Numbered from the stretch's first letter, positions 7,399 through 16,903 are shown. The stretch is 64,000 bases of DNA from Pseudomonas marginalis (GCF_900105325.1 NZ_FNSU01000004.1:620001-684000), one strand, 5' to 3'. Notes: a model not told the origin generated them from the letters alone. Translations and numbers: made by a program.

Positions 7399-9360
7399 TC
7401 AGACACGGAACGCCTGCACAGCCGTATTGAGCTGCCCACCCAGCACCAGCAAATGCTCACCCTGGCTGCGGCCCTGGCCGATGCGCAGCAAATTATCCTC
7501 GCCGAGCTGATGAATCCGCTCGCTGTTGTCGCGAATCTCACTCACGGCGCCACTTTGCTGCGCCGTTACATCGGCAATCCGCACGGCGGTGTCGGAAATG
7601 GTCTGGATCGCGCCGACGATTTCATCCAGCGCGCCATCCGCAGCCTGGGCTTGCTGGGCGGTAGCCTCGGCGTGTTCAACCTGGGCGCGCATGCCCTGCA
7701 CCGATTGGTGCGCAGCGGTTTGCAGGCCGGTGATCAAGCCCTGGATTTCGGCGGTGGCGCCAGCGGTGCGTTGGGCCAGGGTGCGCACTTCGTCAGCGAC
7801 TACGGCAAAGCCGCGCCCGGCCTCACCGGCGCGTGCGGCTTCGATGGCGGCGTTGAGCGCCAGCAGGTTGGTCTGGTCGGCAATCGAGCGAATCACGGTC
7901 AATACGCCGCCAATGGTGGCGGACTCCTCGGCAAGTTTTTCGATCATCTGCGCATTTTGCTGCACTTCACCCACCAGCGCGTGCAGGCCGGTCAGGCTCA
8001 GGCCGATCACGCGCTGGCCTTGCTCGACCGCCTGGCCCGCGCTGCGACTGGCGCCGGCCGCCTGGCTGGCATCACCGGCGACTTGCTGGATGGTGGCTTC
8101 CAGTTCGCCCAGGGAGTCACGAATCTGCGCAGTATCCCCGGCCTGGCGCTCGGCGCCGTCGTGCAGGCCACTGCTCAGTTCGGCCAGGGCGCGGCTGCTG
8201 CCGGCCACTTCTTCGGCATTGCCACGGATGGTACCCACCAGATCCACCAGATAGGCGCGTAAACGGTTGAGGGACGCTTCGATGTCGCGCAGTTCGCGGT
8301 TGGTCTTGCCCAAGGTGATCGGTTGGCTGAAGTTGCCCTCGCCCCAGGTCGACAAGGCGGGGGCCAGGTTGGTCAGCACCCGCGCCAGGCGCCGCTGCAG
8401 GGTGTCGATCAACAGGGCGATCAGCAGAATCAGGCCGATCATCACCCCTTGCATCAGCCGCACTTCGCCCTGGATCTTGCCGTGTTGCGCGCGCACCACC
8501 GGCTCCAGGCCGGCGATGGCCTGTTGAACGGCGGCGATTTTCAAATGGGTGGCAGCGGCCAGGTCGGCGCGTTGCTGGATCTGTGTGCGGGTGCGCTTGA
8601 GTTCGGCGGGGTAGCGGGCCAGCAGGCCGTTGAGTTCGCGCTTGAGGTCGACGCCGGTGTCCTGGGCTTCGGTTTTTGCGCTGTTTTCCAGGCCCATCAA
8701 GGCCGAAAAGTCATCGGTGTTGGATTCTGCGCTGGCCTTTACCCCGAGTAATGGCAGTTGCTCCAGCAGGTCGGCCTGGCTGCGCATATTGCTGACTTCG
8801 CGTTCCACATCGTCCGCCAGTTCCGCGCGGCCGCTGCTCACCAGTTTGTCGCGAGCCAGGGACAGCTTGCCCAGGTGCTGTGAGGCCGCCAGCAGCGGCG
8901 GCAGGTAGCGCGCGGCCTCGGCGCTGTTGACGCCCTTGGCGTACTGGCTCAACTGCTCCAGGTTGGCGCCCAGCTCCCGCTCGGCCTGCAGCAACAGGGC
9001 TTGTGGGTCACCTGCCAACTTACCGGCCGCCAGCAGGTCGGTCTTGCTGAAGGCATTCAGGTCCGCAAGGCTGGGGCGCAGGTTCTGCGCGAGGTCGGCG
9101 GGCAGTTCATCCAGGTGCTGCAACAGGCTTTCCAGGCTCTGGCTGGCGCTGCTCAAGCGCAATGCATCACCGCTGCCCAGATAGTCGTCGATATTGCGTG
9201 CGGCCTGGTTCTGGAAGGTCTGTGACAGGCCGAGGTAGCGCTCCATCAGCAAATAAGGCCGTTCCAGCGCCCGTTGCGACCACCACAGCGTCGCTCCAAG
9301 TGCCAGGCACACGGCCACCAGCAGGAGGGTATTGAGATTGGTCAGCAGCTTCAGGCGCAT
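7399..9360 (-). CDS. ctpL: Methyl-accepting chemotaxis protein, CtpL type
   Basis: The 653-residue transmembrane chemoreceptor has a first transmembrane segment at about residues 8-27 and a long helical periplasmic domain of roughly 270 residues. A second transmembrane segment lies near residues 300-322, followed by a HAMP region. The cytoplasmic signalling domain has the hairpin-tip sequence IADQTNLLALNAAIEAARAG. CtpL (PA4844) of P. aeruginosa senses inorganic phosphate. The assignment rests on synteny with gcbA and aroQ and on architecture, so the ligand is inferred. The start is ATG at 9360; a TTG 12 bases upstream also opens the frame. It lies 53 bases after the GcbA-type gene on the same strand. 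Confidence 0.85.
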   Translation of the reverse strand: MRLKLLTNLNTLLLVAVCLALGATLWWSQRALERPYLLMERYLGLSQTFQNQAARNIDDYLGSGDALRLSSASQSLESLLQHLDELPADLAQNLRPSLADLNAFSKTDLLAAGKLAGDPQALLLQAERELGANLEQLSQYAKGVNSAEAARYLPPLLAASQHLGKLSLARDKLVSSGRAELADDVEREVSNMRSQADLLEQLPLLGVKASAESNTDDFSALMGLENSAKTEAQDTGVDLKRELNGLLARYPAELKRTRTQIQQRADLAAATHLKIAAVQQAIAGLEPVVRAQHGKIQGEVRLMQGVMIGLILLIALLIDTLQRRLARVLTNLAPALSTWGEGNFSQPITLGKTNRELRDIEASLNRLRAYLVDLVGTIRGNAEEVAGSSRALAELSSGLHDGAERQAGDTAQIRDSLGELEATIQQVAGDASQAAGASRSAGQAVEQGQRVIGLSLTGLHALVGEVQQNAQMIEKLAEESATIGGVLTVIRSIADQTNLLALNAAIEAARAGEAGRGFAVVADEVRTLAQRTAGATAEIQGLITGLQTAAHQSVQGMRAQVEHAEATAQQAQAADGALDEIVGAIQTISDTAVRIADVTAQQSGAVSEIRDNSERIHQLGEDNLLRIGQGRSQGEHLLVLGGQLNTAVQAFRV

Positions 9361-9413
9361 GCGGGGTATCAACCGACAGCAAAAGGTAAGTGCCTGAAGT
9401 TATTGCGTTTTCA

Positions 9414-11084
9414 TTACAGGGTTATGACGGAATCAGTGGATTCTGGTGAAAAGGTGGCACTTTGCTTTGACGTGCGCGCCGCTTGCACGCGGTTACGCCC
9501 GGCATCCTTGGCGCGGTACAGCGCCTCGTCGGCCTGGGCGGCCATCATCAGGCTGTCGGAGCCGTCACACAGCTCCACCACCCCGGCGCTGAAGGTGCAC
9601 CACAAATCCTGCGGCTGCGCCGGGTAGTGAATCTCGGCAAAGCGCCCACGAATTTCATCCAGTACCTTGCAGGCCGATTCCAGGTCGGTGTCGGGCATCA
9701 CGATGGCGAATTCTTCACCGCCGTAGCGGCCGATGTAGTCGGTCTTGCGCAGGCGTTGCTTGAGAAACAGCGCCAGGCTCTTGATCACGCGGTCGCCCAT
9801 GGGGTGGCCGTGGCTGTCATTGACCCGCTTGAAGTGATCGATGTCGAGCATGGCAAAGCTCAACGGCTTGTTCTCGCGGCGCGCGCGGAAACTGCAGTCT
9901 TCAAGCAATTGCAGGATATGGGTGTGGTTGTACAACCCGGTCAGGCTGTCGCGCACCATCCGCGCCTTGAGGTTGCGCGCACGGGCGGCGCGGTTGCGCA
10001 CCGTGGTGATCAGGTGGCGCGGCTTGATCGGTTTGGTGAGGAAGTCGTCGCCGCCTTCGCTCATGGCGTCCAGCTGCTTGTCCAGGTCGTCTTCGGCCGA
10101 CAGGTAGATGATCGGCACACTGACGTAACGGTCATTGTGGCGAATGACCTTGGCCAGTTCGGTGCCGGTACAGGCCGGCATGTACATGTCGAGGATGATC
10201 AGGTCGGGCTGGAAGTCTGCCAGCTCGGCCATGGCCTGGATCGGCTCGATCAAGGTGCGGGTGACGATGCCGGCACTGTTGAGCAGCCGCTCTGTGTGCA
10301 GCGCCTGGGCCCGCGAGTCATCGATGATCAGGACTTTGTACGGTTCGTACTGGGCGACACAGGTCAGCACTTCGATCTTTTCCAGCAGGCTGGAGGCTTC
10401 CAGCGTGCCGGTGAGGAATTCCTGGCCGCCGGCGCGCACGGCGGCGAGGCGAGTGGGGGTGTCGGTTTCGTGCAGGCTGAAAAACAACAGCGGCAGTTTA
10501 TGCTCCAGGCCTTCCTGGGCTTCGGCGGCGAGCTTGAGGCCCAGGCCGGCGCCGCAGAAATCCACGTCCATCACGATCGCCGACGGCAGGCGCTCGGCCA
10601 GGGACGCGCGAAACGCCGCGACGCTGTCCAGGGATTGGGCGCTCATGCCAAAGAATTCCAGCTGCTTGGCCAGGCGCTCGGCGCGGTCGTGATCGGCCAG
10701 CATCACGTAGATCGGCTTGCGCATCGGCGGCAGGAAGGTTTGTTCCAGCTGGTCGCCCTGGCGCAGGCCGGTGCGGGACAGGCGCTGCATCAAGCGGTTG
10801 AGTTCGGTGATCAGGTGGCTGCTCAGGCGTCCGCGGTTTTCGTCGACGGCCTTGAGCGATTCGCCGATGTGCCGGGCCAGTTGGCCGTGTTCGGGTTGTT
10901 CGAAGCGCTCGGCGAAGCGTTGCAGGCGCAGGTTGGCCTCGCTGAGTTCGGAGAGGTCGGCGCCTGACCATTCGCTGCGTTGCAGGCGCTGCCAGATCTC
11001 AAGAATTTGACGTGCCTGATGAATTACCCGCTGGGCAAAATGCTGCTTGAGACGCTCACGGCTGGGGTCTTCTGGCTCGGTCAT
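9414..11084 (-). CDS. gcbA: Diguanylate cyclase with two receiver domains, GcbA type
   Basis: The 556-residue protein should make cyclic di-GMP. An N-terminal helical region (1-120) precedes a first receiver-like domain (about 123-240), which lacks the usual Lys-Pro loop. A second receiver (about 250-370) has VLIIDDS, the phosphoacceptor context LIILDMYMP and FLTKPI. The C-terminal GGDEF domain has an active GGEEF signature at residues 455-459 and an RKTD inhibitory site just upstream. GcbA (PA4843, Pfl01_0623) promotes attachment in P. fluorescens. Name and role are taken from synteny and architecture. Beginning MTEPEDPSRERL fits that family. Confidence 0.88.
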   Translation of the reverse strand: MTEPEDPSRERLKQHFAQRVIHQARQILEIWQRLQRSEWSGADLSELSEANLRLQRFAERFEQPEHGQLARHIGESLKAVDENRGRLSSHLITELNRLMQRLSRTGLRQGDQLEQTFLPPMRKPIYVMLADHDRAERLAKQLEFFGMSAQSLDSVAAFRASLAERLPSAIVMDVDFCGAGLGLKLAAEAQEGLEHKLPLLFFSLHETDTPTRLAAVRAGGQEFLTGTLEASSLLEKIEVLTCVAQYEPYKVLIIDDSRAQALHTERLLNSAGIVTRTLIEPIQAMAELADFQPDLIILDMYMPACTGTELAKVIRHNDRYVSVPIIYLSAEDDLDKQLDAMSEGGDDFLTKPIKPRHLITTVRNRAARARNLKARMVRDSLTGLYNHTHILQLLEDCSFRARRENKPLSFAMLDIDHFKRVNDSHGHPMGDRVIKSLALFLKQRLRKTDYIGRYGGEEFAIVMPDTDLESACKVLDEIRGRFAEIHYPAQPQDLWCTFSAGVVELCDGSDSLMMAAQADEALYRAKDAGRNRVQAARTSKQSATFSPESTDSVITL

Positions 11085-11383
11085 ATCCTGACTACTAGTG
11101 AGGGTGCATGCTGAGGTCGAACTGATGGCTCTATGCTAGCACCTCTTTCCAATGGGATGAGTGTCATATGTCAATTAACTGTGTGTCCCTGATATTCAGT
11201 TGGTGACCTGACGGTCGCGCAGCTTAAAAAGCGTGCATCCTTTATAGTCGAATGCTTGCCGTATGCACGTTTGGTGAAAAGCCCCGCATGGGCGGGCACG
11301 ATGGGGTAGGGTTGTGGTCGGAGTGTTTGAACGCACGCCCTCAATTCAAGTGCATGAACTCAAGTGATTGAAAGGATATCGCC
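11085..11383. promoter_or_regulatory. Divergent intergenic region gcbA / DUF2333 gene
   Basis: This 299-base gap separates two divergently transcribed genes and must hold promoters for both. I see AT-rich stretches (CTTTATAGT near 11240) but no motif strong enough to call. An AAAGGA ribosome-binding site lies just before the DUF2333 start. Confidence 0.4.
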
Positions 11384-12451
11384 ATGCTGGACTGGAAAAA
11401 CCGTGCGGGCAGTGCCAAAGGCCCTGCCCCTGAGCCCAAGTCGGCCAACCGCAGCTATTTTCGTACCTTGCTGATGAGCCGAGCCGTGCTCAGCGTGCTC
11501 GGCCTGTATCTGTTGGTCACCGGCGCCCTGGGCTGGTACTGGAGCGAAGAGCCGGCGCTGTTCCCGGTCCAGCAGAACGCGCAACTTGCCGCCGAGAAGG
11601 AAGGCAAGCAGATGGTGGTGGGCTATACCACCGTCGAAACCCTCAAGACCGTGGTTGGCACGTTGTTGAACAAGCCCGGTGGCTATATTTCCAACGACCG
11701 TTTCCCGCCGGGCCTGTGGATGGACAACATGCCCAGCTGGGAATACGGCGTGCTGGTGCAGGTGCGCGACCTGACCCGCGCCTTGCGTAAAGACTTCGCC
11801 CGCTCCCAGTCGCAGTCGGCCGAAGACGCCGATCTGGCCAAGGCCGAGCCGCGTTTCAACTTCGACAACAAGAGCTGGGTGCTGCCGTCCAGTGAGTCGG
11901 AGTACCAGGAGGGCATCAACTCCCTGAACCGCTATGAAGCACGCCTGTCCGACCCGAATCAGCGTGGCGCCTTGTTCTATGCCCGCGCCGACAACCTGAA
12001 CAACTGGCTGGGCGATGTGGCCACCCGCCTGGGCTCGCTGTCGCAACGCCTGTCGGCCAGCGTGGGCCGGGTCAAATTGAACACCGCACTGAAAACCGAA
12101 GCCCTGGCGCCGGGTGAAGTGCCGCAGGTCGACGAAGAAGTGGTGGAAACCCCTTGGATGCAGATCGATAACGTGTTCTACGAGGCCCGTGGCCAGGCCT
12201 GGGCGCTGTCCCACCTGTTGCGTGCCATCGAAGTCGACTTTGCCGACGTGCTGGCCAAGAAAAACGCCACCGTCAGCGTGCGCCAGATCATTCGTGAGCT
12301 GGAGGCTTCGCAAGAGCCGGTTTGGAGCCCGATGATCCTCAACGGCAGCGGTTTCGGCGTGCTGGCTAACCATTCGCTGGTCATGGCCAATTACATTTCC
12401 CGGGCCAACGCGGCGGTGATCGATTTGCGTCAACTGCTCAACCAGGGTTGA
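11384..12451 (+). CDS. DUF2333 family inner-membrane protein
   Basis: The 355-residue protein corresponds to PA4842 by position. An N-terminal transmembrane segment at about residues 32-52 (LSVLGLYLLVTGALGWYW) anchors a large, probably periplasmic domain. That domain is rich in charged and aromatic residues and I recognise no catalytic motif in it. The start follows AAAGGATATCGCC. The stop codon overlaps the start of the downstream Nudix gene (TGATG), so the two are translationally coupled. Function is unknown. Confidence 0.88.
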   Translation: MLDWKNRAGSAKGPAPEPKSANRSYFRTLLMSRAVLSVLGLYLLVTGALGWYWSEEPALFPVQQNAQLAAEKEGKQMVVGYTTVETLKTVVGTLLNKPGGYISNDRFPPGLWMDNMPSWEYGVLVQVRDLTRALRKDFARSQSQSAEDADLAKAEPRFNFDNKSWVLPSSESEYQEGINSLNRYEARLSDPNQRGALFYARADNLNNWLGDVATRLGSLSQRLSASVGRVKLNTALKTEALAPGEVPQVDEEVVETPWMQIDNVFYEARGQAWALSHLLRAIEVDFADVLAKKNATVSVRQIIRELEASQEPVWSPMILNGSGFGVLANHSLVMANYISRANAAVIDLRQLLNQG

Positions 12452-12990
12452 TGATGGACGCAGCTCAAAACGAGGCCGCGCACCGTGCGGCCTCTGATGC
12501 CGAACTGATCTGCTGGGTCGACGAGCGGGACAACCTGCTCGGCCACCTCGTCAGGTCCGATTTGCGCCAGCGCGGCTTGATCGGCCGTTGCACCTTTATC
12601 TTCCTGTTCAATTCCAAGGGTGAGCTGTGCGTGCATCGGCGCACCCTGAGCAAGGCCCTGTACCCGGGGTTCTGGGATACGGCGGCGGGCGGGATGGTCG
12701 CGGCGGGAGAGTCCTACGCGTTATCTGCGGCCCGCGAGCTGGAAGAGGAACTGGGTGTTGGCGGGGTGGAACTGACCGAGCATGACCATTTCTACTTTGA
12801 GGATGGCGAGAGTCGGCTCTGGTGCAAATCCTACTCGGCGATCTGGGATGGGCCATTGCGCCTGCAGCCTGAAGAAGTCATGGAGGCGCGCTTTTTGCCC
12901 GTAGAAACGGTCCTCCAGGAAGCCGAGCACAAGCCTTACTGCCCGGACGCCCAGGAGGGCTTGCGGCGCTATCTGGCCTCGCGTCGCTAA
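12451..12990 (+). CDS. Nudix hydrolase
   Basis: The product of about 179 residues hydrolyses a nucleoside diphosphate linked to an unknown moiety. A complete Nudix box spans residues 80-102, with GGMVAAGES at its start and RELEEELGV at its end, matching GX5EX7REUXEEXGU. The N-terminal part (LICWVDERDNLLGHLVRSDL) resembles the isopentenyl-diphosphate isomerase-like or YfcD-type Nudix subgroup. The start ATG overlaps the upstream stop; ATG at 12454 is also possible. It corresponds to PA4841 by position. Confidence 0.92.
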   Translation: MMDAAQNEAAHRAASDAELICWVDERDNLLGHLVRSDLRQRGLIGRCTFIFLFNSKGELCVHRRTLSKALYPGFWDTAAGGMVAAGESYALSAARELEEELGVGGVELTEHDHFYFEDGESRLWCKSYSAIWDGPLRLQPEEVMEARFLPVETVLQEAEHKPYCPDAQEGLRRYLASRR

Positions 12991-13306
12991 AGCTGCATAA
13001 ATTGGCGCCATTTGGCTCTTAGCAAGTGGGCTTTTTGCCGTTACACTGCGCGACTTTTCACCCGAACCGCCATTGTTTCACCCTGGGATCACTGTAGGAG
13101 CGAGCTTGCTCGCGAAAAACTCAAGAACGCCGCGTGCATTCGGAATGCACGCTTCATCGTTGACGATTTTCGCGAGCAAGCTCGCTCCTACAGGTGGGGA
13201 TCAGCCTTGGCGGCTCGGTAGCGCTGCCCCTGCCTGAGTGGGGCTTCGCGGTCGGTCGTCCCTTAGCGGAGGCCGATCAGTCTTTGTCCTCCCGAGAGGA
13301 TTGCCG
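12991..13306. other. Intergenic region with a REPIN
   Basis: This 316-base gap between the Nudix gene and the SUI1-like gene holds one REPIN at 13092-13193. Its right end carries the GAGAGGA ribosome-binding site at 13294-13300. I see no other gene. Confidence 0.7.
13092..13193. repeat. REPIN (two inverted REP units)
   Basis: Two REP units in inverted orientation, CTGTAGGAGCGAGCTTGCTC and its mirror, enclose an inner palindrome (GCGTGCATTC / GAATGCACGC). The whole can fold into one long hairpin. This is the hairpin-forming doublet typical of fluorescens-group genomes, mobilised in trans by RAYT transposases. Confidence 0.9.
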
Positions 13307-13678
13307 GTGGCCAAAAAAGCCGCATCCTTCGCCGCCCTCGGCGGCCTGGTATTTTCCACCGACGCAGGTCGACACTGCCCGGACTGTCGTCAGCCCGTGG
13401 ATTCGTGTACCTGCAAACAGACCCTGATCCCCGAAGGCGACGGTATTGCCCGCGTGCGCCGCGAAAGCAAAGGCCGTGGCGGCAAGACGGTGACCACCAT
13501 CACCGGCGTGCCGTTGGCCGAAGAGCCGCTCAAGGCACTGGCCACCACGCTGAAAAAGCGCTGTGGCACCGGTGGCGCGTTGAAAGACGGTGTCATCGAG
13601 ATCCAGGGCGATCACGTCGAACTGCTGTTGGCCGAGCTGATCAGGCTAGGTTACAAGGCCAAGAAGTCCGGCGGCTGA
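13307..13678 (+). CDS. Translation initiation factor Sui1-like protein (YciH type)
   Basis: The 123-residue protein carries a C-terminal SUI1/eIF1-like domain, with RRESKGRGGKTVTTITG and the GTGGALKDGVIEIQGDH segment. An N-terminal zinc-binding-like segment has CPDCRQPVDSCTC. Bacterial YciH proteins bind ribosomes and affect initiation fidelity. The GTG start at 13307 (VAKKAASFAALGG) has GAGAGGA six bases upstream and matches the family start. Longer in-frame versions run into the repeat region and are unlikely. It lies upstream of speA, as PA4840 does. Confidence 0.9.
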   Translation: MAKKAASFAALGGLVFSTDAGRHCPDCRQPVDSCTCKQTLIPEGDGIARVRRESKGRGGKTVTTITGVPLAEEPLKALATTLKKRCGTGGALKDGVIEIQGDHVELLLAELIRLGYKAKKSGG

Positions 13679-13821
13679 AAGCCTCTTCCCAACCTGTGTC
13701 TAAACTCTGTCCTGCGAGTGGGGTCTACCTTGCTTACAGGCAAATCGTCATTTTCATTCTTTAGACTGCGCCAGCCTCGAACGAGAGGTGGCGCCTTCGC
13801 CTTCATTTATAGGGGACTTCG

Positions 13822-15735
13822 ATGTCCGTACGACGCACACGCAAAGACGATGGCAGCCAATGGACAGTTGCGGACAGCCGCAGTGTTTACGGGATTCGCC
13901 ATTGGGGGGCCGGGTATTTCGCGATCAATGATGCCGGTCGCGTTGAAGTCCGTCCGAACGGCCCGAACAGCACACCCGTCGACCTCTACGAGCAAGTGGA
14001 CGAGCTGCGCAAGAGCGGCCTTTCCCTGCCGCTGCTGGTGCGTTTTCCCGACATCCTGCAAGACCGTGTACGCCAGCTGACCGGCGCTTTCGATGCCAAC
14101 ATCGAGCGCCTGGAGTACCAGAGCAAGTACACCGCACTGTACCCGATCAAGGTGAACCAGCAGGAAGCGGTGATCGAGAACATCATCGCCACCCAGAATG
14201 TTTCCATCGGCCTCGAAGCCGGCTCCAAGCCTGAGCTGCTGGCCGTGCTGGCCCTGGCGCCGAAGGGCGGCACCATCGTCTGCAACGGTTACAAGGACCG
14301 CGAGTTCATCCGCCTGGCGCTGATGGGCCAGAAGCTCGGCCACAACGTATTTATCGTGATCGAGAAAGAATCCGAGGTTGAACTGGTGATCGAAGAGGCC
14401 GCCAGCCTCAAAGTCAAGCCACAGGTGGGCCTGCGCGTGCGCCTGTCTTCCCTGGCGTCGAGCAAGTGGGCGGACACCGGTGGCGAGAAGTCCAAGTTCG
14501 GGTTGTCGGCGGCGCAACTGCTGTCGGTGGTCGAGCGCTTCCGCGCGGCGGGCCTGGACCAGGGCATCCGCCTGCTGCACTTCCACATGGGTTCGCAGAT
14601 CGCCAACTTGGCCGACTACCAGCACGGGTTCAAGGAAGCCATTCGTTACTACGGCGAACTGCGCAACCTCGGCCTGCCGGTGGATCACATCGACGTCGGC
14701 GGTGGCCTGGGCGTGGACTACGACGGTACTCACTCGCGTAACGCCAGCTCGATCAACTACGACATGGACGACTACGCCGGTGTGGTCGTGGGCATGCTCA
14801 AGGAATTCTGCGACGCGCAGAGCCTGCCGCACCCGAATATCTTCTCTGAAAGTGGCCGCTCCCTGACCGCGCACCACGCCATGCTGGTGGTGCAGGTGAC
14901 CGACGTCGAGAAACACAACGACGAAATCCCGACCATCGAAAACAAGGAAAGCCTGCCGGAAACCGTGCAGTGGCTGGTAGACCTGCTGGGCCCGACCGAC
15001 ATCGAGATGGTCACCGAAACCTACTGGCGCGCCACCCACTACATGAGCGACGTGGCCACCCAGTACGCCGACGGCAAACTGACCCTGGCCGAAAAAGCCC
15101 TGGCCGAACAGTGCTACTTCGCCGTGTGCCGCCGCCTGCACAACTCGCTGAAAGCCCGCCAGCGCTCGCACCGCCAGGTGCTGGACGAACTCAACGACAA
15201 GCTGGCCGACAAGTACATCTGCAACTTCTCGGTGTTCCAGAGCCTGCCGGACACCTGGGCCATCGGCCAGGTATTGCCGATCCTGCCGCTGCACCGCCTC
15301 GACGAAGAGCCGCTGCGCCGCGCCGTGCTGCAAGACCTGACCTGCGACTCCGACGGCAAGATCAAGCAATACGTCGACGAGCAGAGCATCGAGACCAGCT
15401 TGCCGGTGCACGCCTTGAACGAAGGCGAAGACTACCTGCTGGGCATCTTCCTGGTCGGCGCCTACCAGGAAATCCTTGGCGACATGCACAACCTGTTCGG
15501 TGACACCGACTCGGTGAACATCTACCAGCGCGAAGACGGTTCGGTGTACAGCGCCGGGATCGAGACCCACGACACCATCGAAGACATGCTGCGCTATGTG
15601 CACTTGTCGCCGGAGGAGTTGATGACGCACTACCGTGACAAGTGTGCGAGCGCGAAGATCTCCGCGTCGGAACGTACCCAGTTCCTTGATGCCTTGCGCC
15701 TTGGGTTGACGCGGTCGTCGTACTTGTCCTCGTAA
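13822..15735 (+). CDS. speA: Biosynthetic arginine decarboxylase
   Basis: SpeA decarboxylates arginine to agmatine for polyamine synthesis, using pyridoxal phosphate. The 637-residue product has the family length. The PLP lysine is K110 in the YPIKVNQQ motif. The glycine-rich HFHMGSQI and HIDVGGGLGVDYDG segments bind the cofactor phosphate. The catalytic cysteine is C508 in TCDSDGKIKQY. An AGGGGA ribosome-binding site precedes the ATG. Gene order matches PA4839. Confidence 0.98.
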   Translation: MSVRRTRKDDGSQWTVADSRSVYGIRHWGAGYFAINDAGRVEVRPNGPNSTPVDLYEQVDELRKSGLSLPLLVRFPDILQDRVRQLTGAFDANIERLEYQSKYTALYPIKVNQQEAVIENIIATQNVSIGLEAGSKPELLAVLALAPKGGTIVCNGYKDREFIRLALMGQKLGHNVFIVIEKESEVELVIEEAASLKVKPQVGLRVRLSSLASSKWADTGGEKSKFGLSAAQLLSVVERFRAAGLDQGIRLLHFHMGSQIANLADYQHGFKEAIRYYGELRNLGLPVDHIDVGGGLGVDYDGTHSRNASSINYDMDDYAGVVVGMLKEFCDAQSLPHPNIFSESGRSLTAHHAMLVVQVTDVEKHNDEIPTIENKESLPETVQWLVDLLGPTDIEMVTETYWRATHYMSDVATQYADGKLTLAEKALAEQCYFAVCRRLHNSLKARQRSHRQVLDELNDKLADKYICNFSVFQSLPDTWAIGQVLPILPLHRLDEEPLRRAVLQDLTCDSDGKIKQYVDEQSIETSLPVHALNEGEDYLLGIFLVGAYQEILGDMHNLFGDTDSVNIYQREDGSVYSAGIETHDTIEDMLRYVHLSPEELMTHYRDKCASAKISASERTQFLDALRLGLTRSSYLSS

Positions 15736-15749
15736 GCTGAGCTGACACA

Positions 15750-15870
15750 CATCCAACTGTGGAAGGGGCGGTGCGACGATTCGACAAGCCCGCTCACCAC
15801 AGAGTTATGTGTCAGCCTTTAAGAGTTGTGTAGATACCTATGGCCATCGGGGGCATGCCCACCCCACATT
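15750..15870. repeat. Degenerate dispersed repeat upstream of a broken hydrolase gene
   Basis: This stretch contains a GTGGAAGGGGCGG arm, the 19-base core GGCGGTGCGACGATTCGAC (15768-15786), a TGTGTAGATACCTATGGCCA stretch and a closing CCCACATTT arm. The core recurs in inverse orientation at 26222-26240 and 51884-51902. It occupies the place where the 5' half of the adjacent hydrolase gene would be expected. Confidence 0.6.
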
Positions 15871-15896
15871 TGGAACACTGCTATTGCTGAGGTTTT

Positions 15897-16479
15897 GTGG
15901 CGGTGATCGCCGATTACTGGCTGTACCCGCAGGTGCGTTACCCCGCGTTTCTCCAGGATGGCGCCCAGGCCGTTGCGTGGGCGGTCAACCACAGCGCTGA
16001 ATACGGTGCAGATCCCAAGCAGCTTTACGTGATGGGCCATAGCTCTGGCGCCTATAACGCCGCGATGCTCGCGCTGGATGGGCGTTGGCTCAAGGCAGTG
16101 GGCTTGGCGCCGTCGATCTTCAAAGGCTGGATCGGCCTGGCCGGGCCTTATGACTTCTTGCCGATTGAAAACCAGGACGTGCGCCCGGTGTTCTTCTTCC
16201 CCGACTCACCGCCGGAGTCGCAGCCGATCAACCATGTCAGCCATGATGCACCGCCAAGCCTGTTGATTGCCTCGACCGATGACACGCTCGTCAACCCCAC
16301 CCGCAACACGGGTGGGTTGGCGAAAAAACTGCGGGAAGCGGGGGGGGCCGGTCGAGGTGTTTTATTTCACCCGAACCCGCCACGCGACAGTGGTCGCGTC
16401 CATCGCCAAGCCGTTGCGCTGGCTGGCGCCGGTGCTGGATCGGGTGACGGGGTTTATCGAGTCCACCGCCGGGCGGTGA
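15897..16479 (+). pseudogene. Alpha/beta hydrolase, truncated and frameshifted
   Basis: The visible part begins abruptly inside an esterase/lipase-like fold (VIADYWLYPQVRYPAFLQDG). It contains the nucleophile elbow GHSSGAYNA and an acid-bearing DDTLVNP segment. An in-frame stop lies just upstream and the oxyanion-hole N-terminal part is missing. Near the 3' end an eight-G run (16340-16347) breaks the frame. Removing one G restores EAGGPVEVFYFTRTRHATV and a C-terminus ending IESTAGR at 16479. The gene is therefore decayed at both ends, resembling BD-FAE-type carboxylesterases. A sequencing error in the G run cannot be excluded, but the missing 5' half is independent evidence. Confidence 0.82.
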
Positions 16480-16501
16480 GCTGACAAGGCGTTGGCTCAG
16501 G

Positions 16502-16810
16502 TCAATTGAGTTCGAGGCAATGTGCGACTGCGCACCGGCCTGGGTTGTATCTCATGACTATTCGGTCAATAGTTCCCACGCTGTTAACACGCATTATTGT
16601 GATATTTGCGCTGTTTATTTCCAGGTCAATCGACGTTGCGGGGGCAAGCTGATGCATCTCAGTCCCTTGCGCTACCACGAGTGCGAACGCTGTTTTGTTT
16701 TCGATCCGTTGTATCCCGGCGATGTTGTTGGGCCCTTGCCCATTGGTGCATCCGACTAGGGTTGCCAATGTGCAGATCGCAGCAACCCACAGGGTTTTTG
16801 TGATGTTCAT
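16502..16810 (-). CDS. Small putative lipoprotein
   Basis: The product has 102 residues. A signal sequence MNITKTLWVAAICTLATL ends in the lipobox LVGC, so it should be lipidated at that cysteine and exported. The mature part (NKTAFALVVAQGTEMHQLAP) is not a family I recognise. The start ATG at 16810 was chosen because it places the signal peptide correctly; the upstream in-frame ATG at 16858 would bury it. It is convergent with the hydrolase pseudogene and shares the strand of the MATE gene. Confidence 0.7.
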   Translation of the reverse strand: MNITKTLWVAAICTLATLVGCTNGQGPNNIAGIQRIENKTAFALVVAQGTEMHQLAPATSIDLEINSANITIMRVNSVGTIDRIVMRYNPGRCAVAHCLELN

Positions 16811-16903
16811 ATCCGACTCTCCATGCATATATGAAAGGGTAGATCCCTGACCATTCAACGCTTGGAATGTCGGTTTGTAACCTGTCAGAACTAACAGGTA
16901 GGG

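Noticed and set aside
13807..15756. Long minus-strand open frame opposite speA
   Set aside because: Fully antisense to the arginine decarboxylase gene with its catalytic residues intact; composition is that of a shadow frame.
16860..16903. Possible terminator (ACCTGT / ACAGGT) upstream of the small lipoprotein gene
   Set aside because: The six-base stem has an eight-base loop and no T run, so it is too weak to call.
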